Below are positions 5,128 to 11,985 of a stretch of DNA of 14,358 bases, in pieces (the first letter of the stretch is position 1; each line of letters starts with the position of its first letter). Where the stretch lies: NCBI GenBank assembly GCA_965372015.1, contig CBDVAP010000071.1, positions 1-14,358 on the forward strand, given 5' to 3'. The notes beneath the pieces are model-generated. The model worked only from the letters and a program-made list of their open reading frames with translations. It did not search any database and was not told the origin of the DNA. The stretch comes from JACZSB01 sp965372015 (GTDB lineage Bacteria > Fidelibacterota > Marinisomatia > SCGC-AAA003-L08 > TS1B11). Made by a program: the position numbers and the translations under genes.

Positions 5128-6892
5128 GGTTCTCCTCCTGCAACCATTCAAGCAAGGGCTGGAAATAGGTCAGCATAGCCCGGGCCGACATATCCTCGCC
5201 GGTCTTCTCCTTCAGTAGGGTGCGCCAGTCCGCCGCGGCCCCCGTTTCCAGGATCGACCACAGGAATTCGCCCACCTCGCGGCTGCCGAAATAGTTGGTG
5301 GCATGGGGGTCCTGGCCCAGGATTTCCTTGGCTATATGGTCATGCAGCTGGAACAGAAGAATGTTGGAGATGGCGTAGTCATAATATTGGGCCGCATCAT
5401 TATTGATGTGGGTCTTTGAGGCAGCGTCGCAATATTCCTCACCCCGTTGGGCCGGCGGTGCGATCCCCTGGAAGCGGGCTTTGAGCTCCCACCAGCGCCG
5501 GTTGTACTGGTCCCCGGGAAGCGGCTGTTCGTATAGTTCGCGCTCAAAGTAGGTCATCACGCCGCAGGACCAGGGAATGAACACTACGAAGCTGAGCGCT
5601 TCTTTCAACAGGGTCTGAATCCGGTCCACCTGGGCGCCGGCCTCGATCAGCCCGATGCCCTCCACGAACGGCTGCTGCATGGCCGCCAGTCCCATTAAAC
5701 TGCCGATGGCCTCGTGATAACCCCGGTTGGCGCCACTACGCAGCAGGGGCGGGACGTCCGGATTGGTGTAGGCCATATAGTAGTAGATGTGCCCCAGTTC
5801 GTGGTGGGTGGTCTCATACCAGGAGGCGTTGGGCTCCACGCTCATGAGCGACCGGATGTCGGTCTCCAAGTCCATGTGCCAGGCGGAGGCGTGGTTGTTT
5901 TTCTTATACGGGGTCTCTGCCGGCAGGGGATAGAGTGAGGATAGCTCATAAAAACTCTCCGGTAGCGCGGAATAACCCAGGCTGATATAGAATCGCTCGG
6001 CCTGGCGCACCAGCCATTCCGGGGCCCTATCCGCCAGGGCGGCGTCCAGATCCAGACCCTCCACTTTCACCAGGTATGTCCAGTCCTGGCCCCAGCGGTT
6101 TGGCAGCCAGTGGGCCGGCAACAGGTCCGGCACCGGCTGACCGAACTTCCCCGCTAGATTATAGCGGAAGTAAGTGTGCAACTCCCGATAGAGCGGCCGC
6201 AGCTCGCGGTTGAACTTGTCCATCAGCTCGACAAGCTCGGCGGTGGTCAGGCCGTAGTCGCTGACCTGGTACTGGAAAAAATCGCTGTAGCCCAGGCTTT
6301 GCACGGTGGCGTTGCGCAACCGCACCAGGTTGCCAAGACCGGCCTTCAGCCCCCGTCCCACTTCCTTGGAGGCTTCCCAGGCCGCCAGCCGCTGCTTGAT
6401 GTCATCCGATTCCCACAGCAGCTGGTCGATATGGTTGGTGCTCACTGATTGGCCGCCAAGCTGGAAATCGAAGCCGTAAAGCGCCTCCACCTGGGCCGTT
6501 TCGGCGGCGATACGCTCCTTGACCAGGTCCGCCACGGTGGCCGGGTTATTGGCGGCGGCATACAGGATCGCTTCCAGCTGCTTGACCTGCAACGGCTCCA
6601 GCGCCCCTTTACTTTGAAGGTATTTCTGGGCCTGGGCAATGTTGTCCACGCTGCCGGTGAAGGCCGCCAACGCCTCGTTGGCCCGGTTGGTACGAGCAGC
6701 GTTGGTGGTATCCCCCTCGATAATGCGGGTATTGGATTGCCACTCGGCCTCTGCTGAGACGTATTGTAATTCCAAGTATTGGGCGGTATACTTATCGAGG
6801 AAGGCCTGGGCCTCTCCGATCAGGACCGGGTCCCGGCGGCTACAGGCCATGGCCAGCAGAATAATTGTAACTAAAACCGGGGAGTATTTCAT
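5096..6892 (-). CDS. M2 family peptidyl-dipeptidase (angiotensin-converting-enzyme homologue), predicted lipoprotein
   Basis: This is a full-length M2 zinc metallopeptidase of 598 residues, expected to release C-terminal dipeptides. It has the zinc motif HELGH (364-368) within TTHHELGH and the third ligand Glu394 in GYHEAIG. HASAW (334-338) matches the ACE substrate-binding strand. KTHINND (493-499; Lys493, His495) and YYDY (503-506) match the ACE KxH...YxxY substrate-carboxylate region. The aligned position of the ACE chloride-binding Arg522 is Asp505. Residues 1-16 are a signal peptide, and AMAC with Cys17 resembles a lipobox, so the enzyme is probably anchored to a membrane in the periplasm or at the surface. 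The ATG at 6892 follows GGAG at 5 bases. The gene is monocistronic, divergent from hicB and convergent with the receiver gene. A 13-bp repeat spans its stop codon. It probably works in peptide scavenging. Confidence 0.95.
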   Translation of the reverse strand: MKYSPVLVTIILLAMACSRRDPVLIGEAQAFLDKYTAQYLELQYVSAEAEWQSNTRIIEGDTTNAARTNRANEALAAFTGSVDNIAQAQKYLQSKGALEPLQVKQLEAILYAAANNPATVADLVKERIAAETAQVEALYGFDFQLGGQSVSTNHIDQLLWESDDIKQRLAAWEASKEVGRGLKAGLGNLVRLRNATVQSLGYSDFFQYQVSDYGLTTAELVELMDKFNRELRPLYRELHTYFRYNLAGKFGQPVPDLLPAHWLPNRWGQDWTYLVKVEGLDLDAALADRAPEWLVRQAERFYISLGYSALPESFYELSSLYPLPAETPYKKNNHASAWHMDLETDIRSLMSVEPNASWYETTHHELGHIYYYMAYTNPDVPPLLRSGANRGYHEAIGSLMGLAAMQQPFVEGIGLIEAGAQVDRIQTLLKEALSFVVFIPWSCGVMTYFERELYEQPLPGDQYNRRWWELKARFQGIAPPAQRGEEYCDAASKTHINNDAAQYYDYAISNILLFQLHDHIAKEILGQDPHATNYFGSREVGEFLWSILETGAAADWRTLLKEKTGEDMSARAMLTYFQPLLEWLQEENQGREHTLPEL

Positions 6893-6949
6893 ATCCGCTC
6901 CTGATGTGGATTATTCAATAAGGCAAATGAATTTATTTTTCGGCCGGTT

Positions 6950-6978
6950 AATTTAGTTCCTGGCGGAGCAATACTCAA
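6950..6978 (-). promoter_or_regulatory. Promoter candidate for the M2 peptidase gene
   Basis: On the minus strand TTGAGT (6978-6973) and TAAATT (6955-6950) are spaced by 17 bases, each matching consensus at 4 of 6. GGCGGA (6962-6967) and TCCGCC (6979-6984) form a 6-bp inverted repeat across the -35 region, a possible operator. Confidence 0.35.
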
Positions 6979-7071
6979 TCCGCCCGGTAGCTATTTTCCG
7001 CCTTGTTTGCACCTAATTTTTAGTTGCAACAACATTAAACTCGCCCGGGGCTAGGATATAAGTTGCTTAAC

Positions 7072-7099
7072 TGAAATCTGTCCATTTATACGGATTTCA
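7072..7099. promoter_or_regulatory. Inverted repeat upstream of hicB, possible operator
   Basis: TGAAATC (7072-7078) and GATTTCA (7093-7099) are exact reverse complements, 14 bases apart. TATACG inside it could be a -10 box with TTGCTT 18 bases upstream. HicB-type ribbon-helix-helix proteins usually bind palindromes at their own promoters, so autoregulation is plausible but not shown. Confidence 0.35.
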
Positions 7100-7195
7100 A
7101 ATATGATGAGCCCACAGGCCCCAACCCAGGCTCATTCTCAAGCGGTGCCAAATCAATTTGATTGAAGCAGCACTGAGAGGGAAAGGATACATTAA

Positions 7196-7531
7196 ATGAA
7201 GGATACTATCAGGCATAAGAACTTTATCGGATCAATCCATTTCAGCGCCGATGATGACATTTTCTACGGAAAAATCGAAGGTATCGGCGATACGGTAACG
7301 TTTGAGGGGCAATCGGTTATCGAGCTCAAGACGGCCTTCCAGGAAGCGGTTGACGATTATCTGGCGCTGTGCAAAGAGGTGGGCAAAGAACCACTCAAAT
7401 CAGCCAAGGGCAGTTTCAACATTCGCATTCCACCTCAACTGCACCGGCATGCCATCACCAAGGCCGCCCGCGAGGGGATTTCCCTCAACCGGTTGGTACG
7501 GCGAGCCATTGAGAATGTGGTACAGAGCTGA
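7196..7531 (+). CDS. hicB: HicB family antitoxin (orphan)
   Basis: This 111-residue protein matches the HicB antitoxin class that joins a partial RNase-H-like N-terminal domain to a C-terminal ribbon-helix-helix DNA-binding domain. Visible landmarks are YGKIEGI near 24-30, FEGQSVIELKTAFQEAVDDY (36-55) and, in the C-terminal part, FNIRIPPQLHRHAITKAA followed by GISLNRLVRRAI. In known systems HicB neutralises the HicA mRNA interferase and represses the operon. No HicA-like frame is visible within about 300 bases on either side, so it seems to be a solo antitoxin or a regulator that lost its toxin. The ATG at 7196 follows AAAGGA at about 8 bases. A REP-like palindrome cluster lies downstream. 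Confidence 0.88.
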   Translation: MKDTIRHKNFIGSIHFSADDDIFYGKIEGIGDTVTFEGQSVIELKTAFQEAVDDYLALCKEVGKEPLKSAKGSFNIRIPPQLHRHAITKAAREGISLNRLVRRAIENVVQS

Positions 7532-7641
7532 TCAGGGGTACTGTATATCCCAATTTTATTTGGGTAAAGTCTCAAAAGTGTCACAAAATGCTTATACTTT
7601 CAAGTAGTTCAAGTATTGTGTTCACATTACAATGGAAAATA

Positions 7642-7785
7642 ACGCCCTAAACGGCGTCTATGGGTTGTGATTGCCTTTTTATCCCAGCCATAAATGGCTG
7701 GGTTAATGAGATGGCCGATTAGCCCAGCCGTTCACGGCTGGGAAGTCAGATTATTAGAATGGGGAAAGGAGGGCGTTTACGCCCT
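7642..7785. repeat. Cluster of four short palindromes (REP-like)
   Basis: Four hairpins lie in 144 bases: ACGCC/GGCGT (7642-7657), CCCAGCCAT-aa-ATGGCTGGG (7683-7702), CCCAGCCGT-tc-ACGGCTGGG (7723-7742) and AGGGCGT-tt-ACGCCCT (7770-7785). The middle two are near-identical 9-bp stems with 2-base loops. The outer two are also mutually complementary (ACGCCCT with AGGGCGT). They look like REP units of the kind mobilised by RAYT/Y1 transposases; no transposase is in the window. They occupy most of the gap 7532-7844, which otherwise holds only a small CCCAA/TTGGG stem (7549-7564). Confidence 0.7.
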
Positions 7786-7844
7786 TTGAAGAGCTACGGC
7801 TAGGATTTTGATTGTCTCTTCCTGGATCGGGGCCGGGTTAGCCC

Positions 7845-9119
7845 TCACCAGCGGGTAATCAATCCCACTTGGAATCCCTGCTGGTCATAGTTCTCGGTCC
7901 GCTGAAATCCCAGGGTGAAAGTCAGGCCTAACCGCCGGTTTAAGAAGCCCTGCCCCCGAATAGTGAATGTCGCTGTTTCCCGGGTAACAGGGTCCGTCGC
8001 GGTGATCTCCACCTCCCGGCCCCGGCCGGCGGCCAGCTCGCAGAAGTTATCCACTGTGCCGAAATAGCGCCGGGTGGCCAGGGCGATATTTACACCGCAG
8101 CCACCTTCGTCGGGAATAAAAAGGAGCTGCCCACGATTGTACCAGTCACCACTATAGAGGGCCAGGGAACCGCCCAGAATATTGACCACCTTATCGCTAA
8201 ACACCATCCGCCGCAGGCCGCCGGATGCTTCCCAGCCGCGACCGAATCCCTGGAACAACTCAACTGTGGCATCCAGGCTGGGCAGCACCTCCGGTCTTGG
8301 GGCCAGTTGCACCTGGGCGTGGCCGTAAGCCTGCCGCCACAGGTTCCGGTAGCCATCCAAAGATAGCGCCTCGTCCACCAGGCCGAACCGTTTGGTTTGT
8401 AGCAGCCCGCCGGTGATCGAACTCTGTTTTAGCTCGCGTTTCAGGGCCAGCTGCACGGTAGTCCAATCCGGCCGGGCGTCGGAGAAGGTTTGTAGATCGA
8501 GGGACACCACCGGCTCCCACGGTCGGGCGGCTGGTTCCCGGTTCAGATCTCGCAACAGCTGATCAATGGCTGCCTGGTCCCCTTTGAGCCTGGCCGCCCG
8601 TCGCAGGTCCCGGCGGGCTTGTGGGAAATGTCGTGCGGCCCGGTAGGCCCTGGCGCGGGTAATGTAGGCTGCCGGTTGGTCCGGGATCAGGTCGATCCAA
8701 CTAGAGTAGGCGTCGACGGCCTCACCAGGCCGGCCCCACCAGAAATAGAGGTTGCCCAGGGCCATCCAGGCCTCGGCGTAGGTGGGATATTCCGAGGTCA
8801 CTTGCACCAGATCGGCCACGGCGGCGGCGTATTCTCCCTGCCAGGACAGCACCAGCCCCCGGCCCAGGCGGGCGTCAGGATCGCCGGGTTGATCCGCTAG
8901 CAAATTGGAGTAGACGAACACCGCCTCCGTCCAATATGAGGCGTGGGCTAAGCGCTGAGCTAAGTCAAATTGCTCACTATAGGACAGGTCCTCGTTGTGC
9001 AGATATCGGTCGTAAGCCGATAGCAGGGTATCCGCCACCGACATGGTATCCGAGGCCTGGGTAAGGCTATCGGTTTGGATCGGCATTAGCGGCAGCAGGG
9101 CAATTAACAACAGGTTCAT
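7845..9119 (-). CDS. TPR plus YaiO-type outer-membrane beta-barrel protein
   Basis: This 424-residue protein starts with a short hydrophobic signal segment (1-15). Then come about four TPR-like repeats (roughly 50-82, 83-115, 116-149, 150-182), with typical ARLGRGLVLSWQGEYAAAV and AWMALGNLYFWWGRPGEAV patterns. The C-terminal 220 residues (about 203-424) alternate hydrophobic and polar residues, are rich in aromatic residues and Gly, and end in ITRW, an aromatic C-terminus suited to BAM insertion. Arrangement and context match the YaiO family. PgaA, the poly-GlcNAc exporter, has the same TPR-then-barrel order but a larger barrel. The start ATG overlaps the glycosyltransferase stop by ATGA, so translation is probably coupled, as in the yaiP-yaiO pair of E. 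coli. I infer a role in passing or anchoring a polysaccharide at the outer membrane. It is the last gene of the operon. Confidence 0.85.
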   Translation of the reverse strand: MNLLLIALLPLMPIQTDSLTQASDTMSVADTLLSAYDRYLHNEDLSYSEQFDLAQRLAHASYWTEAVFVYSNLLADQPGDPDARLGRGLVLSWQGEYAAAVADLVQVTSEYPTYAEAWMALGNLYFWWGRPGEAVDAYSSWIDLIPDQPAAYITRARAYRAARHFPQARRDLRRAARLKGDQAAIDQLLRDLNREPAARPWEPVVSLDLQTFSDARPDWTTVQLALKRELKQSSITGGLLQTKRFGLVDEALSLDGYRNLWRQAYGHAQVQLAPRPEVLPSLDATVELFQGFGRGWEASGGLRRMVFSDKVVNILGGSLALYSGDWYNRGQLLFIPDEGGCGVNIALATRRYFGTVDNFCELAAGRGREVEITATDPVTRETATFTIRGQGFLNRRLGLTFTLGFQRTENYDQQGFQVGLITRW

Positions 9120-10540
9120 GAGCCTTGTCCTCCGGCAAATCCCTTACGTTCCATCTTTCCCCAGCCTTTCACTCCCCGCAGCCCGGAGAAGAAGCCCCGG
9201 ATGCGCCAGTAGGCGGTCAACTGGCGGTAACCGAAGTTTTCCAGTATCGCCAGTCCGAACAGCCGCAACAGGTCCGACAGACGGGGATAGCGGCGGAAGG
9301 AGAGCTCCTCCAATCCCACTGCGGCCACCGACAGCACGACGCCAAAGGCGAAGGCGGCCATGAAAAAGGCCAGGATATAGGGCGCCGAGGCCCGGCCCAG
9401 AATCATCGCGGCGCTAAATGTGAAGTAACCGAAAAGCTCGATAACCGGGCCCAACATCTCCAGGAAAAAGAAGTAAGGAAAGGCCACCAGCCCGATCCGC
9501 CCATAGCGCGGATTGAGCAACATGCGACGGTGGCGCATGAGTGTTTCGTACAGCCCCCGCTGCCACCGGTCCCGCTGGCGGCCCAGCACCCGCACAGTTT
9601 CGGGGCACTCGGTCCAGGCCACCGGGTCCGCCACGTAGCCGATGCGGTAGGGGATTTTCCGCTCCCGGCAGTGGCGGTGCAGCCGGACGATCATCTCCAT
9701 GTCCTCACCTACGGTGTCGCTGGCATAGCCGCCGATATCCACCACCGTTTTCCGGCGGAAAACCCCGAAAGCGCCGGAGATGATCAGAGTCATGTCCAGG
9801 GCGTCCCAGCCCATGCGGCCGGCCATGAAGGCCCGCAGGTATTCCAGCACCTGGAACCGGGCCAGCAGTTTCTGGGGCAGGCGGATACGGGTCACCTGGC
9901 CGTGCTCCACAGCACAGTCGTTAACAATACGGATAATGCCGCCGGCCGCTACCGTCTTGGCGTCCTCCAGGAAAGGCCGGACCACCCTGATCAACGCCTC
10001 CCGCTCCAGCAGGCTGTCGGCGTCCAGGCCGCAGAACAGAGGGGTCTGGCAGTAGTTGATCCCCACGTTAAGGGCATCGGCCTTGCCGCCGTTTTCCTTA
10101 TCGATCACCCATAGGTTTGGCAACCGCCGGCTCTGGTATACCCGCCGGACCCGGGCAGTGGGAATTTCGGCAGTGGCGGCTCGGTGGGCCGGCTGGAGGT
10201 TGAAGGCCTCCACCAGGCGATCCAGGGTCTTATCCTTGGAACCGTCGTTGACCACCAGGATTTCATACTCGGGATACTTCTGGAGCAATAGCGCCTTGAC
10301 CGCCTCGACACAGGTAAGCTCTTCGTTGTAGGCTGGGGCGATCAGGGTAATCGGGGGTGCCCCGGCGGAACTGAGCAGCTCCTCGAAATCCACCGCCCTC
10401 AGTTTCCGGGTATACTGCCGCAACGATCTAAAAGCCACCATGCTGGTTATCAGGTAGGTAGTGTTCAGGATGATGAAATAGCTCAAGGCCAGGATATTGA
10501 ACCCGTCCAGCAGCAAGCCGCCTACCGCGGCGAAATTCAC
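9116..10540 (-). CDS. Family 2 processive-type membrane glycosyltransferase (PgaC/hyaluronan-synthase-like)
   Basis: The protein has 474 residues from the GTG at 10540. The start is chosen because this GTG overlaps the upstream stop as GTGA; the frame is open to 10669, but that part lies inside the HEAT gene. Order: N-terminal membrane segment (about 10-37); GT-A domain with APAYNEE (68-74), NDGSKDKT (98-105), ENGGKADALN (149-158), the metal-binding DAD (173-175), the GED acid (Glu279-Asp280) and QRDRW (322-326); then three or so C-terminal membrane segments. The D, DxD, D, QxxRW set marks polymerising synthases such as PgaC, HasA and BcsA. It should build a polysaccharide from UDP-sugars at the inner membrane. 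No PilZ domain is visible, so c-di-GMP would have to act through a partner. It lies between the HEAT protein and the YaiO barrel, with 4-base overlaps on both sides. Confidence 0.93.
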   Translation of the reverse strand: MNFAAVGGLLLDGFNILALSYFIILNTTYLITSMVAFRSLRQYTRKLRAVDFEELLSSAGAPPITLIAPAYNEELTCVEAVKALLLQKYPEYEILVVNDGSKDKTLDRLVEAFNLQPAHRAATAEIPTARVRRVYQSRRLPNLWVIDKENGGKADALNVGINYCQTPLFCGLDADSLLEREALIRVVRPFLEDAKTVAAGGIIRIVNDCAVEHGQVTRIRLPQKLLARFQVLEYLRAFMAGRMGWDALDMTLIISGAFGVFRRKTVVDIGGYASDTVGEDMEMIVRLHRHCRERKIPYRIGYVADPVAWTECPETVRVLGRQRDRWQRGLYETLMRHRRMLLNPRYGRIGLVAFPYFFFLEMLGPVIELFGYFTFSAAMILGRASAPYILAFFMAAFAFGVVLSVAAVGLEELSFRRYPRLSDLLRLFGLAILENFGYRQLTAYWRIRGFFSGLRGVKGWGKMERKGFAGGQGS

Positions 10541-11616
10541 GAAGTACCCGACTCCGCCAACACTTGCTGCGCCAATTCGCGTTGTTGGTGGCCCGATGTC
10601 AGCATTTCTTCCAGCAGGTAGTCCCCGCCCATGTGGTGCAGTCCCCGGGCGGCGTGGAGGGCCACCCACTGGGAGTCGTCAGCAACACCTTTCGTGAGCA
10701 GCGCCAGGTCCTCCGAGGTACCCAAGCGACCCAAGGCTCGCAGGGCCAACCCCCGGATCACCGGGTCTTCGGTCCGGCACAAGCGGCGGATTGGGTCCAA
10801 ATGTTCCGGGCTGCCCACGTCACCCACCAGCCTGAGGGCGGCTGCCAATAATTCCCGTTCCGTTTCCGTTTCCAGCACCTGGGCGGCGAGGGGGCCGGAC
10901 TCGTAATCGTTCAATTCCCGCAAGGCGCCGGCGGCCACCGCCCTGGTCTGGGTCGGCATCCGGGTATCGGCCAGCGTGCGGCGCAGCTCGGGCGCTATCT
11001 CTGAACCCATTGCCGCCACCATGGAGACCAAATAGTTGAGGTTCCAGGTATCGAAACGGTCCAACCGGGCCAACACGGCGGCGGCGTGCTGCGGATAGTC
11101 TTTGCTGGCTAGGGCGCGGGCGGCGATCATGGCCACCAAGGGGGAGGGGTCGTCCAGGGCTTGCACAATGACGTCGGCGTAATCCTCCATGCCCAACCTG
11201 CTCAGGGTGCGAATGGCCCGTGCCTTCCGGGAAGGGTCCGCCTTAGCGATCCGGGCCGCCAACCGGGGCAGGTACGGCCGGGCCAACTCGGGAATCATCG
11301 CCGCCTCCAGCCCCCGGAAGCGATCGGCGAAACGCAGCAGGTAATCCACGAAGTAAAAGATGTCGCTGTCAGCCACGAACCGCCTGGCGTCCTCAGGGGT
11401 GCGCTCCCCGGTCATGACGTCCAGGACCAACGGCTCCCAGCGGGCTTCCAGTTGTTGCCAAAGCTCCGCTTTGCGAATATTACTCAGGCGCAAGACAATG
11501 GTCAGAATGGCGAAGATCAAAACCAGAATCAGCAGAACAGCGATCGTGACGGCCAGCAAGAAAAACACTCGGTCCTGAAGGACGAGGCTTCTCAGGGTCT
11601 CCCGGAACACCGCCAC
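10537..11616 (-). CDS. Membrane-anchored HEAT-repeat protein
   Basis: This 359-residue protein has one strong membrane segment at about 18-43, then a soluble part that is almost all helical repeats. HEAT-like units are clear at about 130-170 (KARAIRTLSRL, then DDPSPLVAMIAARALA), 222-262, 255-297 (DPVIRGLALRALGRLG) and 304-335. It is probably an inner-membrane scaffold with its repeats in the cytoplasm, binding a partner protein. It starts with GTG at 11616, three bases after the receiver gene stop, and its stop overlaps the glycosyltransferase start (GTGA). The location right before the synthase suggests it is a co-polymerase or regulatory subunit, which is inference. No enzymatic motif is visible. 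Confidence 0.85.
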   Translation of the reverse strand: MAVFRETLRSLVLQDRVFFLLAVTIAVLLILVLIFAILTIVLRLSNIRKAELWQQLEARWEPLVLDVMTGERTPEDARRFVADSDIFYFVDYLLRFADRFRGLEAAMIPELARPYLPRLAARIAKADPSRKARAIRTLSRLGMEDYADVIVQALDDPSPLVAMIAARALASKDYPQHAAAVLARLDRFDTWNLNYLVSMVAAMGSEIAPELRRTLADTRMPTQTRAVAAGALRELNDYESGPLAAQVLETETERELLAAALRLVGDVGSPEHLDPIRRLCRTEDPVIRGLALRALGRLGTSEDLALLTKGVADDSQWVALHAARGLHHMGGDYLLEEMLTSGHQQRELAQQVLAESGTS

Positions 11617-11619
11617 CGG

Positions 11620-11985
11620 TTATTCCGCCAGGATCTGCTTGATCCGGTCGACCAGTTCGAGGGGATTGAACGGCTTGCCGATCACACCCTGGGCGCCCAG
11701 TTCCAGCAGCTGCTGCACCTCGGAAGGATCGGTTTTGCCGGTGAGGAAGATCGCCGGGATATGCGCCAGGTCCGGATCGGCGCGCAGCCGCTCCAGCAGC
11801 TGCGGTCCGTTCATGCCGGGCAGCAGATAATCCGTGATCACTACCTCCGGCGGATTGAGGCGGGCCAGCTCCAAGGCTTCTTCGGCGCTGCCGGCTTGAC
11901 TGACCTGGAACTCTCCGCTGCCGGAAAGCACTGCTGCCGCCACCAGCAGAATATCGGGATCATCGTCTACCAGCAGGACCCGCAT
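11620..11985 (-). CDS. Single-domain response regulator (CheY-like receiver)
   Basis: This 121-residue stand-alone receiver has every canonical residue. Numbering from the GTG one codon upstream, they are the acidic cluster VDDD (7-10), phosphoacceptor Asp53 in VVITDYLLPGMNG, Thr83 in FLTGK, and Lys105 in GKPFNP. There is no output domain, so it should act by docking to a partner or as a phosphate shuttle in a relay. I chose the ATG at 11985, which shares its A with the stop of the upstream cyclase gene (TGATG); a GTG at 11988 is an equally possible start. The HEAT-repeat gene follows after 3 bases, making it a plausible partner. Two Hpt domains encoded just upstream could be its phosphodonors. 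Confidence 0.92.
   Translation of the reverse strand: MRVLLVDDDPDILLVAAAVLSGSGEFQVSQAGSAEEALELARLNPPEVVITDYLLPGMNGPQLLERLRADPDLAHIPAIFLTGKTDPSEVQQLLELGAQGVIGKPFNPLELVDRIKQILAE

Larger units (their letters stand above)
6893..7195. other. 303-base divergent intergenic region
   Basis: This separates the M2 peptidase gene from hicB. It holds the promoter candidate at 6950-6978, an inverted repeat at 7072-7099, and a second stem (ATGAGCC 7106-7112 with GGCTCAT 7129-7135) in the presumed hicB leader. I looked for a hicA toxin frame here and see none. Confidence 0.6.

Noticed and set aside
6956..7195. A HicA toxin gene upstream of hicB
   Set aside because: No frame of adequate length and no HicA-like motif; the only ATG-led stretch (MMSPQAPTQAHSQ) stops after about 20 codons.
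7642..7785. Short CRISPR-like array
   Set aside because: The repeats are individual palindromes of two kinds with unequal spacing, not uniform repeats and spacers; no cas genes nearby.
9125..10114. A 329-residue open frame antisense to the glycosyltransferase
   Set aside because: His/Gln/Pro-rich shadow of a GC-rich gene; no motif, and the opposite strand has a full set of GT2 motifs.
10541..10669. N-terminal extension of the glycosyltransferase by 43 residues
   Set aside because: It lies inside the HEAT gene and is Gly/Pro-rich; the GTGA overlap gives a natural start.
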